A stretch of 64,000 nt of DNA. Source: Streptomyces lydicus (GTDB lineage: Bacteria; Actinomycetota; Actinomycetes; Streptomycetales; Streptomycetaceae). Where the stretch lies: contig NZ_CP017157.1 in the NCBI RefSeq assembly GCF_001729485.1, forward strand, positions 4,960,001-5,024,000, read 5' to 3'. This document shows, one piece after another, positions 16,236 to 24,503 of this stretch. The translations under genes and the position numbers were made by a program. Positions within the stretch are counted from its first letter, which is position 1, and every line of letters starts with the position of its first letter. Below the pieces are notes generated by a model. That model was given only the letters and a program-made list of their open reading frames with translations. It was not told the DNA's origin and did no database searches.

Positions 16236-17225
16236 TCAGCCTTCCCGGATGAAGCCCTCCCGCACCAGCCAGTCCTTCGCCACCTCGTGCGGGTCCTCCC
16301 CGTCCACGTCCACCCGTGCGTTGAGCCGCTGGGCCTCCGCCCCCGTCAGCCGCTTGGTGATCGGGGTGAGGAGGTCGGCGATGGCGGGGTACTTCCTCAT
16401 CGTGGCGCTGTTCATCTCGGGTGCCGCGTTGTAGTTGGGGAAGAAGTGCCGGTCGTCCTCCAGCACCTTCAGCTTGAGTTCGGGAATGCGGCCGTCGGTG
16501 GTGGCCGCCACGCCGAGGGCGCAGGACGCGCCCTCGGCGACCTGGGTGTAGACGACGCCGTCGTCCATCTTTTTGAAGTTCCCGCGCCGGAGGGCGAATC
16601 CGTACGTCTTCGCCACGCCCGGCAAGCCGTCGTCGCGCACCGAGAACTCGCTTCCGCCGCAGATCGTCGCCGCGCCCGGGTCCTTCTTCGTCAGACGTGC
16701 CACGTCGGAGAGTGTGCGCAGCCGGTACTTCTGCGCATTCGCCTGGTTCGCGACCAGCGCGTAGGTGTTGTTGAGCGGGGCGGCGGGCAGCCAGGTGACG
16801 CCGTTGCGGCGGTCCTCCTCGCGTACGGCCTCCCACTGCCCGTACGGGTCGACGACCGGCTTGGTGTGACCGAGGTAGGTGATCCAGGCCGTGCCGGTGT
16901 ACTCGTACATCCCGTCCGCCGCACCGGACTTGACCGCCTCCCGGGCACCGATCGAGCCCTGGATGTTCGTCCGGTCCAGGACTTCCGCGCCGGCCGCTTT
17001 GAAGACCAGCCCCATGATCTGGCCCAGGATGATCTGCTCGGTGAACTCCTTTGATGTCACGGTCAGTTGGGCGCCCTCCAGTGGCCGCCCCTTCCCGACG
17101 GAGCCGGGCCGCACCGAGTCGGCCAGCGGGCTGCCGCTGGTCAGTCCGCAGCCGCTCAGCCCTGCGGCGGCGAGCAGCAGGGCGCCCGCGCCCGCGACGG
17201 CCGTCCGTACCCGGGCCCGGCGCAT
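16236..17225 (-). CDS. Glycine betaine/choline ABC transporter substrate-binding lipoprotein (orphan)
   Basis: 329 residues from ATG 17225. The N-terminus is a lipoprotein signal with lipobox LSGC. The mature part is an OpuAC-type (PF04069) binding domain: LTVTSKEFTEQIILGQIMG, then YEYTGTAWITYLG and NYNAAPEMNSATM. Proteins of this type bind quaternary amines outside the membrane and pass them to a permease/ATPase. No permease or ATPase gene is adjacent, unlike standard osmoprotectant operons. It therefore either serves a distant transporter or is left over from a broken operon. Confidence 0.9.
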   Translation of the reverse strand: MRRARVRTAVAGAGALLLAAAGLSGCGLTSGSPLADSVRPGSVGKGRPLEGAQLTVTSKEFTEQIILGQIMGLVFKAAGAEVLDRTNIQGSIGAREAVKSGAADGMYEYTGTAWITYLGHTKPVVDPYGQWEAVREEDRRNGVTWLPAAPLNNTYALVANQANAQKYRLRTLSDVARLTKKDPGAATICGGSEFSVRDDGLPGVAKTYGFALRRGNFKKMDDGVVYTQVAEGASCALGVAATTDGRIPELKLKVLEDDRHFFPNYNAAPEMNSATMRKYPAIADLLTPITKRLTGAEAQRLNARVDVDGEDPHEVAKDWLVREGFIREG

Positions 17226-17617
17226 CAGTCCACCTCCAGGGGTTGCGGGAAGACGGCGCCGGCGTGCTGACAGGCACCCACCAGCAGCTGCTGGCCGCGG
17301 GTGCCCTGGTGCTCCCAGAAGGTCACTTCTCGGTCCCTCCCTCAAGGCCGGTCCTCCAGCGGTCAGCGGTCCGTACGGCGCCTGCCGCGACGCCCGGCGC
17401 GCCGGTGGAGGGATCCGGAGCGGCATCGGATTCTCCGACGTGATCGCCGTCGAGGCCCGCACGATGCCATCGAACCCCATCATCCGGTCGATCACGCACT
17501 GCAAGTCGGCATTCGAGCGTGCCACCGAACGGCACAGCATGTCACCACCCCGTCTGCGGCGAGGGCGCAACTGCCCGGCGCTCCGTGCCCGGGACCGGCG
17601 CCCCGGACGAAGCCCGC
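17226..17617. other. Non-coding region containing a gene remnant
   Basis: 392 bp between two minus-strand genes. Apart from the Lrp/AsnC-like fragment annotated separately at 17415-17516, I see no gene, strong hairpin or repeat. The promoter of the binding-protein gene should be in the left part. Confidence 0.5.
17415..17516 (-). pseudogene. Remnant of an Lrp/AsnC-family regulator C-terminus
   Basis: On the minus strand this stretch reads NADLQCVIDRMMGFDGIVRA followed by STAITSENPMPLR. That is very close to the end of Lrp/AsnC effector domains, where a dimer strand is followed by the ...T.ia....pLR terminus. The N-terminal helix-turn-helix and most of the RAM domain are missing, and the frame runs on into unrelated sequence. 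It is best read as a decayed gene end. Being so short, chance similarity is possible. Confidence 0.5.
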
Positions 17618-18073
17618 CTAGGCGCGGGCGTCATCCGGGGCAGGCACCAGCAGGAGGCGGTGGAGGAGCGGTCCGAAGAGGGTGACGGCGATGGTCAGTC
17701 CTGCCGCGACGGCGAGGTCGGGGTGGTCCACCGCGCCGTCCAGCACCTGGCCGGCGCCGAGCGCCAGAGCGATCAGGGCGCCCTTGGCGACGGCCAGCCG
17801 GGCGAACGACAGCCGCGGCCGGGGTCCCGGATGCCGGGCCGTCCGGCGCCGCCGGACGAGGTGCAGCAGCGGGGCGGCGACGAACAGGAGGACCAGCAGC
17901 TTCAGGGCGTGCTCCCACAGCGGCTCCCCCTGGTTCAGGGCCCAGACGCCCCCCATGACGAGCCCGGCGACGAGGTAGGGCCTGACGAGACGCGCACTGC
18001 CCGGGCCGGGGTCCCGGCGGACGGGCCCCGGACCCGTGGGGGCAGGCGGACGGTCGCGCGTAGGGGCGGGCAT
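17618..18073 (-). CDS. Small four-segment membrane protein, unknown function
   Basis: 151 residues from ATG 18073; an in-frame start at 18169 would add 32 low-complexity residues. After a proline/arginine-rich cytoplasmic N-terminus there are four hydrophobic segments, near LVAGLVMGGVWAL, ALKLLVLLFVAAPLLHLV, AVAKGALIALALGAGQVL and LAVAAGLTIAVTLFGPLLHRL. A basic loop (RRRRTARHPGPRPR) separates segments 2 and 3. No catalytic or transport motif is seen. It lies 97 bp downstream of the P450 gene on the same strand and might be its cotranscript. Confidence 0.7.
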   Translation of the reverse strand: MPAPTRDRPPAPTGPGPVRRDPGPGSARLVRPYLVAGLVMGGVWALNQGEPLWEHALKLLVLLFVAAPLLHLVRRRRTARHPGPRPRLSFARLAVAKGALIALALGAGQVLDGAVDHPDLAVAAGLTIAVTLFGPLLHRLLLVPAPDDARA

Positions 18074-18170
18074 GGCTGCCTCCGGCAGGCGCTGAGGTGA
18101 TGAGGTGACGGCGCGGCGAGGGGGGCGGGGCGATGCGGCGCCGGGCTCACGGTCGGCCGGCGCCGCCACG

Positions 18171-19409
18171 TCAGCCGAGCGAGAGCGGAAGGCTGCGCAG
18201 GCCCCGAAGGGTGATGTGGTCCTTCCACTCGGGTTCGCCGGCCAGCGAGACCCGTGGGGCGCGTTCCAGCAGCATCCGCAGGGCGATCCGGGTTTCGAGG
18301 CGGGCGAGCGGGGCGCCCAGACAGAAGTGGATGCCCTGGCCGAACGCGAGGTGCCGCACCGGCGTGCGGCCGATGTCCAGCCGCTCGGGGTGCTCGTACG
18401 CCGCGGGGTCGCGGTTCGCCGCGCCGATCAGCAGCAACAGCGTGGTGCCCGCCGGGACCGGGACCCCGGCGACCTCCGCGTCCTGCAGGGTGAAACGGAC
18501 GGTGAGCTGGACCGGCGAGTCATAGCGCAGCAGCTCCTCGACCGCGTTGTCGGTCAGGTCCGGCTCCCTGCGCAACCGCGCCAGCTGGTCGGGGTGGCGC
18601 AGCAGGGCGAGGGTGCCGTTGCCGATCAGGTTGACGGTGGTCTCGTGGCCGGCGATCAGCAGCAGTGTGCAGGTGGCGAGCAGTTCGTTCTCGGTGAGCT
18701 TGTCACCGTCGTCGTGCACGCCGACCAGCGCCGAGAGCAGGTCGTCCCCCGGCGCGCGGCGACGCTCGACGACCAGTTCCCGGAGGTAGTCGGTGAACTC
18801 CTGGCGGGCCCGGGCCTCCTGTTCCGCGGCGCCGGGAGGCAGCAGGAAGTCGGGCACGAGCGCCCGCGCCACCGCGTGCGACCACGTCAGCATCCGGTGC
18901 CGGTCGGCCGTGGGTACGCCGAGCAGTTCGCTGATCACCGCTACCGGCAGGGGTGTGGCCAGCCCCTCGATGAGGTCGACCGGCCCGGGCGCGCCCTCCA
19001 TGGCGGTGAACAACTCGTCGGTGAGCGCTTCGATCCGCGGCGCGAGACGCTCCACCCTTCGCCGGGTGAAAGCCTGGGAGACCAGGGCGCGCAGCCGCGT
19101 ATGACCGGGCGGATTGAGCCCCAGGAATCCGCGCACGGGGCGGCCGTCGTCATCGACCAGGACCTCGAGGGCCGGGCGGGCCCGGCCGGTGAACCGGGGA
19201 TCGTCGCTCTCCGCGTGCCCGAACCGGCCGTCGCGCAGTACCGCGGCGCAGTCCTCGTACCGGGTGAGCACCATCAGCTGCTCGTCGAGGCGCGCGAGCG
19301 GGGCCTGCGAGCGCCAGCGGGAGTAGAGCGGGTAGGGGTCGGCCTGGTTCCGCGGGTCGAGCAGGTCCTGCAGCGAGGGCAGGGTGGCCGTGGCGTCGGC
19401 GGGGTTCAT
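18171..19409 (-). CDS. Cytochrome P450
   Basis: 412 residues, a typical soluble bacterial P450. The haem-binding loop is FGQGIHFCLGAPLARLE. The I-helix oxygen-activation motif is LIAGHETTVNLIG. The K-helix ExxR appears as EELLRYDSPVQ. The start ATG at 19409 overlaps the stop of the upstream TetR gene as ATGA, so the two are translationally coupled and probably coregulated. No ferredoxin or ferredoxin reductase gene is nearby, so electrons come from elsewhere. The substrate cannot be told from sequence. Confidence 0.95.
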   Translation of the reverse strand: MNPADATATLPSLQDLLDPRNQADPYPLYSRWRSQAPLARLDEQLMVLTRYEDCAAVLRDGRFGHAESDDPRFTGRARPALEVLVDDDGRPVRGFLGLNPPGHTRLRALVSQAFTRRRVERLAPRIEALTDELFTAMEGAPGPVDLIEGLATPLPVAVISELLGVPTADRHRMLTWSHAVARALVPDFLLPPGAAEQEARARQEFTDYLRELVVERRRAPGDDLLSALVGVHDDGDKLTENELLATCTLLLIAGHETTVNLIGNGTLALLRHPDQLARLRREPDLTDNAVEELLRYDSPVQLTVRFTLQDAEVAGVPVPAGTTLLLLIGAANRDPAAYEHPERLDIGRTPVRHLAFGQGIHFCLGAPLARLETRIALRMLLERAPRVSLAGEPEWKDHITLRGLRSLPLSLG

Positions 19410-20152
19410 CGTTTCTCCTCGGGCGGTTCGGCGGTGGTGGTGTCGTCCGGGGCCTCGCTGCCGCGGAGGTCGGTCGCGGTGCCGGCCAGGACCTCGGTGT
19501 CCTGGGCGCCGGCTGCGGTGCCGTGCGCGGCGATGCCGGCGAACAGCCACCGCATCGCCTGGCCCAGCAGCTCGTCCGGCACGCTGGCCGGGTCGATCCG
19601 GCGCTGGCGCAGCAGCCCCTGGAAGAGCGCCATCGCGATGGTGGCGACCGCGTCGGCGGACACGGCCGGGGGCGCCCCGATGTGGTCCAGCGCTTTGCCC
19701 ATGAGGCTCGCCAGCTCGGCGCGGGGTGCGCGCAACTCCTCCGCCAGCGTTTCCAGCAGCGGGGGGTTGCGCACCGCGTAGAGCCAGAACTCGGCCTGGA
19801 GCGGGGCGAAATCCGGATCCTTGTCGGCGGCGTTCGCCAGCAGTCGGCCGAGTGCGGGCACCGGGTCGTCACCGGTCTGCGCATCGGCCACGATCTTGGT
19901 CGCCCGGGACACCTGCTCGCTGGCGCGTTCCTTCAGCAGCTCCACGAACAGCCGGTCCTTGCTGCCGAAGTTCGAGTAGACCGCGCCGATGGAGAACCCC
20001 GCCGCCTCGGCGATCTCCTCCACGGACGCTCCGGCGAACCCCTTGCGTGCGTACGTCCGCGCCGCGGCGTCCAGCAGCAGCCGCCGGGTACGGGCCTTGG
20101 CCTCCGCTCTGGTCGGCCGGCGGTTCGGGGTGGGGTCGGCATGCGCGCTCAT
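19406..20152 (-). CDS. TetR-family repressor, coupled to P450
   Basis: 248 residues from ATG 20152. The DNA-binding domain is clear: RRLLLDAAARTYARKGFAGA, then SVEEIAEAAGFSIGAVYSNF (about residues 22-68). The C-terminal domain contains an FWLYAVRNPPLLETLAEEL segment of the ligand-binding type, and the tail is acidic and disordered. The stop overlaps the P450 start, and a long palindrome lies 14 bp upstream of its start codon. An autoregulated TetR-P450 unit is the simplest reading. Confidence 0.92.
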   Translation of the reverse strand: MSAHADPTPNRRPTRAEAKARTRRLLLDAAARTYARKGFAGASVEEIAEAAGFSIGAVYSNFGSKDRLFVELLKERASEQVSRATKIVADAQTGDDPVPALGRLLANAADKDPDFAPLQAEFWLYAVRNPPLLETLAEELRAPRAELASLMGKALDHIGAPPAVSADAVATIAMALFQGLLRQRRIDPASVPDELLGQAMRWLFAGIAAHGTAAGAQDTEVLAGTATDLRGSEAPDDTTTAEPPEEKR

Positions 20153-20166
20153 ACCTTCCACGGTAT

Positions 20167-20202
20167 AGATAGTGCTCACTATGTCAATAGCGAGCACTAT
20201 CT
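20167..20202. promoter_or_regulatory. Long palindromic operator upstream of TetR-P450
   Basis: AGATAGTGCTC (20167-20177) is the exact reverse complement of GAGCACTATCT (20192-20202). After one mismatch pair, CTAT (20179-20182) also pairs with ATAG (20187-20190), giving a 36-bp near-perfect palindrome around GTCA. It is strikingly AT-richer than its surroundings. It probably binds the adjacent TetR dimer(s) and overlaps the promoter. It may also affect the plus-strand MarR-like gene starting at 20343. Confidence 0.8.
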
Positions 20203-20342
20203 GAATGGCCCGCGGCCGCATGCGCCGGCCCCGCCCCGCTCCGGAACACGGATCTTGATCGATCGCCCTTGACCTCAAGTCAGGTTGACTTTCTACGGTC
20301 GATGTCGTCGAACCAGAGCAGGAAGTGACGGAGGGACCGGTC

Positions 20343-20801
20343 GTGCCGTACTCGCACCGCGATGCCGAGTTGATACAGCAGCCCATCGGCTACTGGAGCT
20401 GGGCGGCCTACAAGGCCGTCGTCACCCGCACCCGGGCCGCTCTCGACGCGATCGGCACCACGCAGCCGCAGTGGTGGGTCCTCGCACAGGTCGCCCGCGC
20501 CGGCACCGCCAAGACCCGCGACGAGGTCTCGGGCATCCTCAGGGGCTACCTCGACACCGGTCCGGAAGCCATGGACTCGGAGATCGACGAGACCGTCGCA
20601 CAGGGCTGGATCACCGAGGACGCCGAGGGACGTCTCGCCCTCACCGCGGAAGGCAGGGCGTTCCACGACAGGGCCGCGGCTCTCCAGGGCGAGCTCTGGG
20701 CGGAGCGGCACGCGGGCATCTCCGACGAGGAGTACCTGACCACGATCAAGGTGCTCCAGCAGTTCATCCACAACACGGGCGGGCACGCCTGGCACCACTA
20801 G
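20343..20801 (+). CDS. MarR-like winged-helix protein
   Basis: 152 residues from GTG 20343, chosen because GGAGG lies eight nt upstream; the in-frame GTG at 20325 would place that GGAGG inside the gene. The protein has an IGYWSWAAYKAVVTRTRAAL helix, then a winged-helix core (QPQWWVLAQVARAGTAKTRD ... GWITEDAEGRLALTAEGRAF) and a C-terminal helix ending HNTGGHAWHH. It most resembles small MarR-type regulators of Streptomyces. A TTGACCTCAAGTCAGG-like symmetric stretch lies in the promoter region (20269-20284). Confidence 0.8.
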   Translation: MPYSHRDAELIQQPIGYWSWAAYKAVVTRTRAALDAIGTTQPQWWVLAQVARAGTAKTRDEVSGILRGYLDTGPEAMDSEIDETVAQGWITEDAEGRLALTAEGRAFHDRAAALQGELWAERHAGISDEEYLTTIKVLQQFIHNTGGHAWHH

Positions 20802-20852
20802 GACCGGCCCGACGGGTCGCGGCCGGGTGGCGCGTCGCCGGTCTGCTGGGCC

Positions 20853-22172
20853 TCAGACTGCTGGTGCGCCGACCCGGGTGTACCCGGCCGGCGCGCTGGT
20901 GCCGCCCGGAGTGACGACGGTGACGTTCACCGGTCCGACGGCTCCGGGTGGCGCTTCGGCGACGACATGGGTGCCGGAGACGACGGTGAACGTCGCGGGC
21001 GTCGTACCGAAGAGCACCCGGGTGGTCGGGCCGAGGCCGGTTCCGGTGAGGGTGACGGTGTTGCCGCCGGAGGTGGGGCCCTGGCCGGGGCTGATCCCGG
21101 TGAGGGCGGGGGCCGGCACACAGGCGTAGGAGACGGCGTTGCTCGTCCCGCCGGCCGTGCTGACGGTGACGTCGACCGGCCCGGCGGGTCCGGCCGGGGC
21201 CACCGCAGTGATCAGGGTGTCGGAGACCACCGTGAACGAGGTGGCGGCGGCGTTCGCGAAGCGCACCGCGGTGGCCTCGACGAGGTGGATGCCGGTGAGC
21301 GTGACCGTATTGCCACCGGAGAGAGGTCCGGCGGCCGGGGCGAGGGCGGCGAGGACCGGGGCGCTGACGTAGAAGTAGGAGCTCTGCAGGGTGCTGGTGC
21401 CGCCAGGGGCGGTGACCGTGACCGGGACCGCGCCGGGCGCCCCCGGAGGGACCACCGCGGTGACCGTGGTCGGCGAGACAACGGTGAACGACGTCGCCGG
21501 GGTGGAGCCGAAGGTGACCGCGGTGGTCGAGGTCAAGCCGTTCCCGGTGAGGGTGACGGTGTTTCCGCCCGCGGTGGGGCCCTGGTCGGGGCTGACGGCG
21601 CTCAGCGCGGGGGCGCCGGAATAGGTGTAGGAGAGGCCGTTGCTGCTGCCGCCGGCGGTGGTGACGGTGACCTGCACGGTGCCGGTGCCGGGTGGCGCGA
21701 CGGCGGTGATGCGGCTGTCGGAGACCACCGTGAACGAGGCCGCCGCGACACCGCCGAACCGCACCGCACCGGCCGCCGCCAGACCCGAACCGGTGAGGAC
21801 CACGGTGGTACCGCCCGTGGCGGGGCCGGAGTTGGGGGTGATCGCGGTCAGGGACGGTGCCGGGCCGAGCCCGTAGCTGAACATGACGAACTCGTTGCTG
21901 GTCCCGCTCGGGGTGGTGACGGTCACCTGGACCGTCCCGGTACCGGGCGGGGAGGTGGCGCTGATGCGCGTGTCGGAGAGGACGGTGAAGGAGGTCGCGG
22001 GGGTGGCGCCGAAGCGTACGGCGGTGGCTCCGGTGAAACTGGTGCCGAGCACCGTGACGCTCGCCCCGCCCGCGGTGGAGCCCGTGGCTGGGGAGACGGA
22101 GCTGACGGTGGGCGCTGAGGAGGTCAGAGGCCGCGCGTCGGAGGCGGGCGTCGAGCGTGCGGAGCCGGACAC
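20853..22172 (-). CDS. IPT/TIG-repeat protein, five repeats
   Basis: 439 residues starting at GTG 22172, preceded by GGAAGGA eight nt upstream. After about 25 residues it consists of five tandem IPT/TIG immunoglobulin-like repeats of roughly 80 residues. Each has the pattern P.L..isP..GP..GGn.VtLtGtgL..at.V.FG...atsFtVvSdt.i.A..PpG..G.V.VtV.t.gGtSn. No signal peptide, anchor or enzyme domain is present. IPT domains are usually binding or spacer modules. A second IPT protein lies upstream on the same strand, so the pair may be cotranscribed. The repeats also produce visible DNA-level repetition. Confidence 0.88.
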   Translation of the reverse strand: MSGSARSTPASDARPLTSSAPTVSSVSPATGSTAGGASVTVLGTSFTGATAVRFGATPATSFTVLSDTRISATSPPGTGTVQVTVTTPSGTSNEFVMFSYGLGPAPSLTAITPNSGPATGGTTVVLTGSGLAAAGAVRFGGVAAASFTVVSDSRITAVAPPGTGTVQVTVTTAGGSSNGLSYTYSGAPALSAVSPDQGPTAGGNTVTLTGNGLTSTTAVTFGSTPATSFTVVSPTTVTAVVPPGAPGAVPVTVTAPGGTSTLQSSYFYVSAPVLAALAPAAGPLSGGNTVTLTGIHLVEATAVRFANAAATSFTVVSDTLITAVAPAGPAGPVDVTVSTAGGTSNAVSYACVPAPALTGISPGQGPTSGGNTVTLTGTGLGPTTRVLFGTTPATFTVVSGTHVVAEAPPGAVGPVNVTVVTPGGTSAPAGYTRVGAPAV

Positions 22173-22338
22173 GGCCGGGTTCCTTCCAGGAAGGCGAGCC
22201 CTCGTCCGGTCTGCGGGGAGCGAGGCCGGGGCGGGACTCTCGACACGATGCGAGGACCCGGCCAGGGGAAGGGCGGCCCCTGCCCGGGGAGGTGCGGTGA
22301 CGCGGGTGGTGCGGACGGCCGCTACGGCCTGGCGTGGA

Positions 22339-23091
22339 TCAGATGCCGGGCGCGGAGAGGTACGTGAAGCCGGCGGGGTCGACGACGGTGCCCGCGCTGG
22401 TGGTCACGGCGACGTCGGCGGGACCGCCGGCACCGTCCGCCGTGGGCGGGCTGACGGCCGCCACGCTCGTGTCGCTGATGACGGTGAACGGAGCCGCCGT
22501 CGCGCCGAAGACGACCGACTGGGTCGTCGCGAGGTTGGTGCCGGTGATGGTCACCACGGTGCCGCCGGAGGCCGGGCCGGACGTGGGGGCGAGCGCGGCG
22601 ATCGTGGGCTCGTCGATGTAGGTGTACGTCAGGCCGTTGTTGGTGCCGCCCGCGGTGGTGACGCTGACGCTCACCGGCCCGGGGCCGGTGCCCGCGGGAA
22701 CGGTGGCGGTGAGCTGGCCGTCGTTGACCACGGTGGGCGTCACGGTGGCGGCTCCGAAGTGGACCGCGGTGGCGGTGGACATCCCCATCCCGTTGATGGT
22801 GACGGTACCGCCGCCGGCGGTCACCCCCGAGAGGGGCGACAGGCTCGACTTGAACGGGGCGCCGATGTAGAAGAACAGCAGCGGATTGCTGGTCCCACCG
22901 GGGGTGGTCACGGTCACGGGGACCGAGCCGGTGCCGGACGGGCTGGTGACGGTGACCGACGTGGCCGTGTTGGCGGTGATCGTCGCCGACTTGGTGCCGA
23001 AGTGCACCGCGGTGGCGCCGCCGAGGTTGCTGCCTGTGATGGTGACCGTGGTCCCGCCGCCGGTCGATCCCTGGCTGGGGCTGATGGGCAT
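22339..23091 (-). CDS. IPT/TIG-repeat protein, three repeats
   Basis: 250 residues from ATG 23091 with AGGAGG close upstream. It begins directly with the first IPT repeat (PISPSQGSTGGGTTVTITGS) and holds three tandem repeats, ending soon after the third. As in its neighbour there is no signal peptide or anchor. It lies 166 bp upstream of the five-repeat protein. The two look like products of one duplicated repeat family. Their partner is unknown. Confidence 0.88.
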   Translation of the reverse strand: MPISPSQGSTGGGTTVTITGSNLGGATAVHFGTKSATITANTATSVTVTSPSGTGSVPVTVTTPGGTSNPLLFFYIGAPFKSSLSPLSGVTAGGGTVTINGMGMSTATAVHFGAATVTPTVVNDGQLTATVPAGTGPGPVSVSVTTAGGTNNGLTYTYIDEPTIAALAPTSGPASGGTVVTITGTNLATTQSVVFGATAAPFTVISDTSVAAVSPPTADGAGGPADVAVTTSAGTVVDPAGFTYLSAPGI

Positions 23092-23228
23092 GGTGCTTCC
23101 TCCTGTGACGAAGTGGGTGAACGCGGTGCCGGACCCGAGACCGGACGGCGGGGGCCGCCGGCGTCGAGGGGCATCCGGGCCGGCCGAGGCGTCCGGGGCG
23201 TACCGGACCGCCCCGCCGGGCCCTGCCG

Positions 23229-23909
23229 TCAGGTGCAGCCGGGAACGCTGCCCGACGGAGCACAGTTGTCCGGGGCGTTTCCGCCGACCGTGCTGGCCAG
23301 CAGGTTCGCTCCCCCGGAGTTGACGTAGATTCCGCCGCCTCTGGTGGTGGCGGTGTTGCCGGAAACGGAGCTGGTGGTGAGCGACACGGAGCCGTTGTCG
23401 GTGTAGATCCCGGCTCCGGCGACCGCGGTGTTCCCCGTGACGCCGCTGGAGACGAGCGAGACCGTGCCCCCCAGGTTCGAGATCCCGCCTCCCGGATAGG
23501 GCGGCACCGCGCTCCCACCGCTCACGGTCACCCCCACCATGCTCAGCCGGCCGCTGGTGCCGGGGACGTTGGCGGCCCCCTCGACCTCCAGGACCCGGAA
23601 GGCCGGGGCGCTCGGGTCACGCGTGACGGTGGAACCCATGCCCACCAAGGTGATCGGCGAGGTGATGGGCGGCAGCCCCACCGGTCCGGCCGGGCCACTG
23701 CCATGGGCGCGGGTGAGCCGGTACGTGCACAACGGCAGCAGCAGCAAGGTGTCCCCACCGGCCGCGTTCGCCGTGGCGATGGCGTCCACCAGCGAGCTTT
23801 CGCTGCACAGCACCGGGGTCTGGGCCCGTGCCGTGGCCGGGAAGGCGGTGAGACCCACCGTCAGGGCACCGGCGCCGGCAAGGGAACACAAGGTACGTAC
23901 GCATCGCAT
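23229..23909 (-). CDS. Secreted right-handed beta-helix protein
   Basis: 226 residues from ATG 23909. It has an N-terminal Sec signal peptide (MRCVRTLCSLAGAGALTVGL, cleavage near ATARA). The mature protein starts with a CSESSLVDAIATANAAGGD segment typical of polymorphic or autotransporter-like beta-helix proteins. Short repeats follow such as GGISNLGGTVSLVSSGVTGN, AGIYTDNGSVSLTTSSVSGN and GGGIYVNSGGANLLAST. Cysteines near both ends could form a disulphide. It is shorter than most relatives. It precedes the two IPT genes on the same strand, suggesting a surface-related group. Confidence 0.8.
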   Translation of the reverse strand: MRCVRTLCSLAGAGALTVGLTAFPATARAQTPVLCSESSLVDAIATANAAGGDTLLLLPLCTYRLTRAHGSGPAGPVGLPPITSPITLVGMGSTVTRDPSAPAFRVLEVEGAANVPGTSGRLSMVGVTVSGGSAVPPYPGGGISNLGGTVSLVSSGVTGNTAVAGAGIYTDNGSVSLTTSSVSGNTATTRGGGIYVNSGGANLLASTVGGNAPDNCAPSGSVPGCT

Positions 23910-24503
23910 GACGCCCCCGGGAGAGAGGTGACGCGAGCCGCCGTACCGGCCTGCGCCGGCCTGAGGCGCAGGCCGGTGAACGTCCTCTCCCGGGGAAGGC
24001 GGCGCCCGAGGCGCCAGGGGCCACACCGCAGGCTGCACCACACTTGCAGCGTCGGGCAGAACAGGGCAGGCCGACTGACACCCCCCGGAGAGGAGTGGGC
24101 GGCCCACCGGATTGGATCGGGACCCAGTTACCCATTCGAGGGACGCCGGGGACAACGCGATTGACGCTCCGTCACCCTTTCGGCGGAGCGCGTTCCGCCT
24201 GGCGCTCACCACCCGCCGAGAGGGTGACGCCGGCCGAAGCCGCACCGGGGGCGCGGTCTCCCTCGCTGGTCAGGCGGCGATTTCGTCACGAGCGGCAGCC
24301 GTCGCCGGAGAGGCCCGTTCGCGTGAGCGGGCCGGCACCGCTCGCCGGATTGGCGGAGGGCGGACCGCCGACTCAGCGACAATTCATCGCAATAGGGCCA
24401 AAAGAATGAAATATTCGCAAAGCCTTTACAGAACCGGCATATGCGCCGAAAACAAATAGCACGAGGCGGCAGCGTGCCGCTGGAATCGACCGGGAGATTT
24501 GTT
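23910..24503. other. 594-bp divergent intergenic region before the chaplin gene
   Basis: No ORF here looks like a gene. The right-hand part (about 24378-24470) is unusually AT-rich for this genome, with runs such as CAATAGGGCCAAAAGAATG and GAAAACAAATAG. It leads into the chaplin ribosome site (GGGAG at 24492-24496). Promoters for the chaplin (rightward) and the beta-helix gene (leftward) should lie here. I could not identify a sigma-specific consensus. Confidence 0.5.

Noticed and set aside
20853..23091. DNA repeats that could suggest a CRISPR or satellite array
   Set aside because: The periodicity (about 240-250 bp) equals one IPT domain and stays in codon phase, so it is protein repetition.
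24112..24459. ORFs between the beta-helix and chaplin genes
   Set aside because: No ribosome sites or domains; they overlap the AT-rich promoter region of the chaplin gene.
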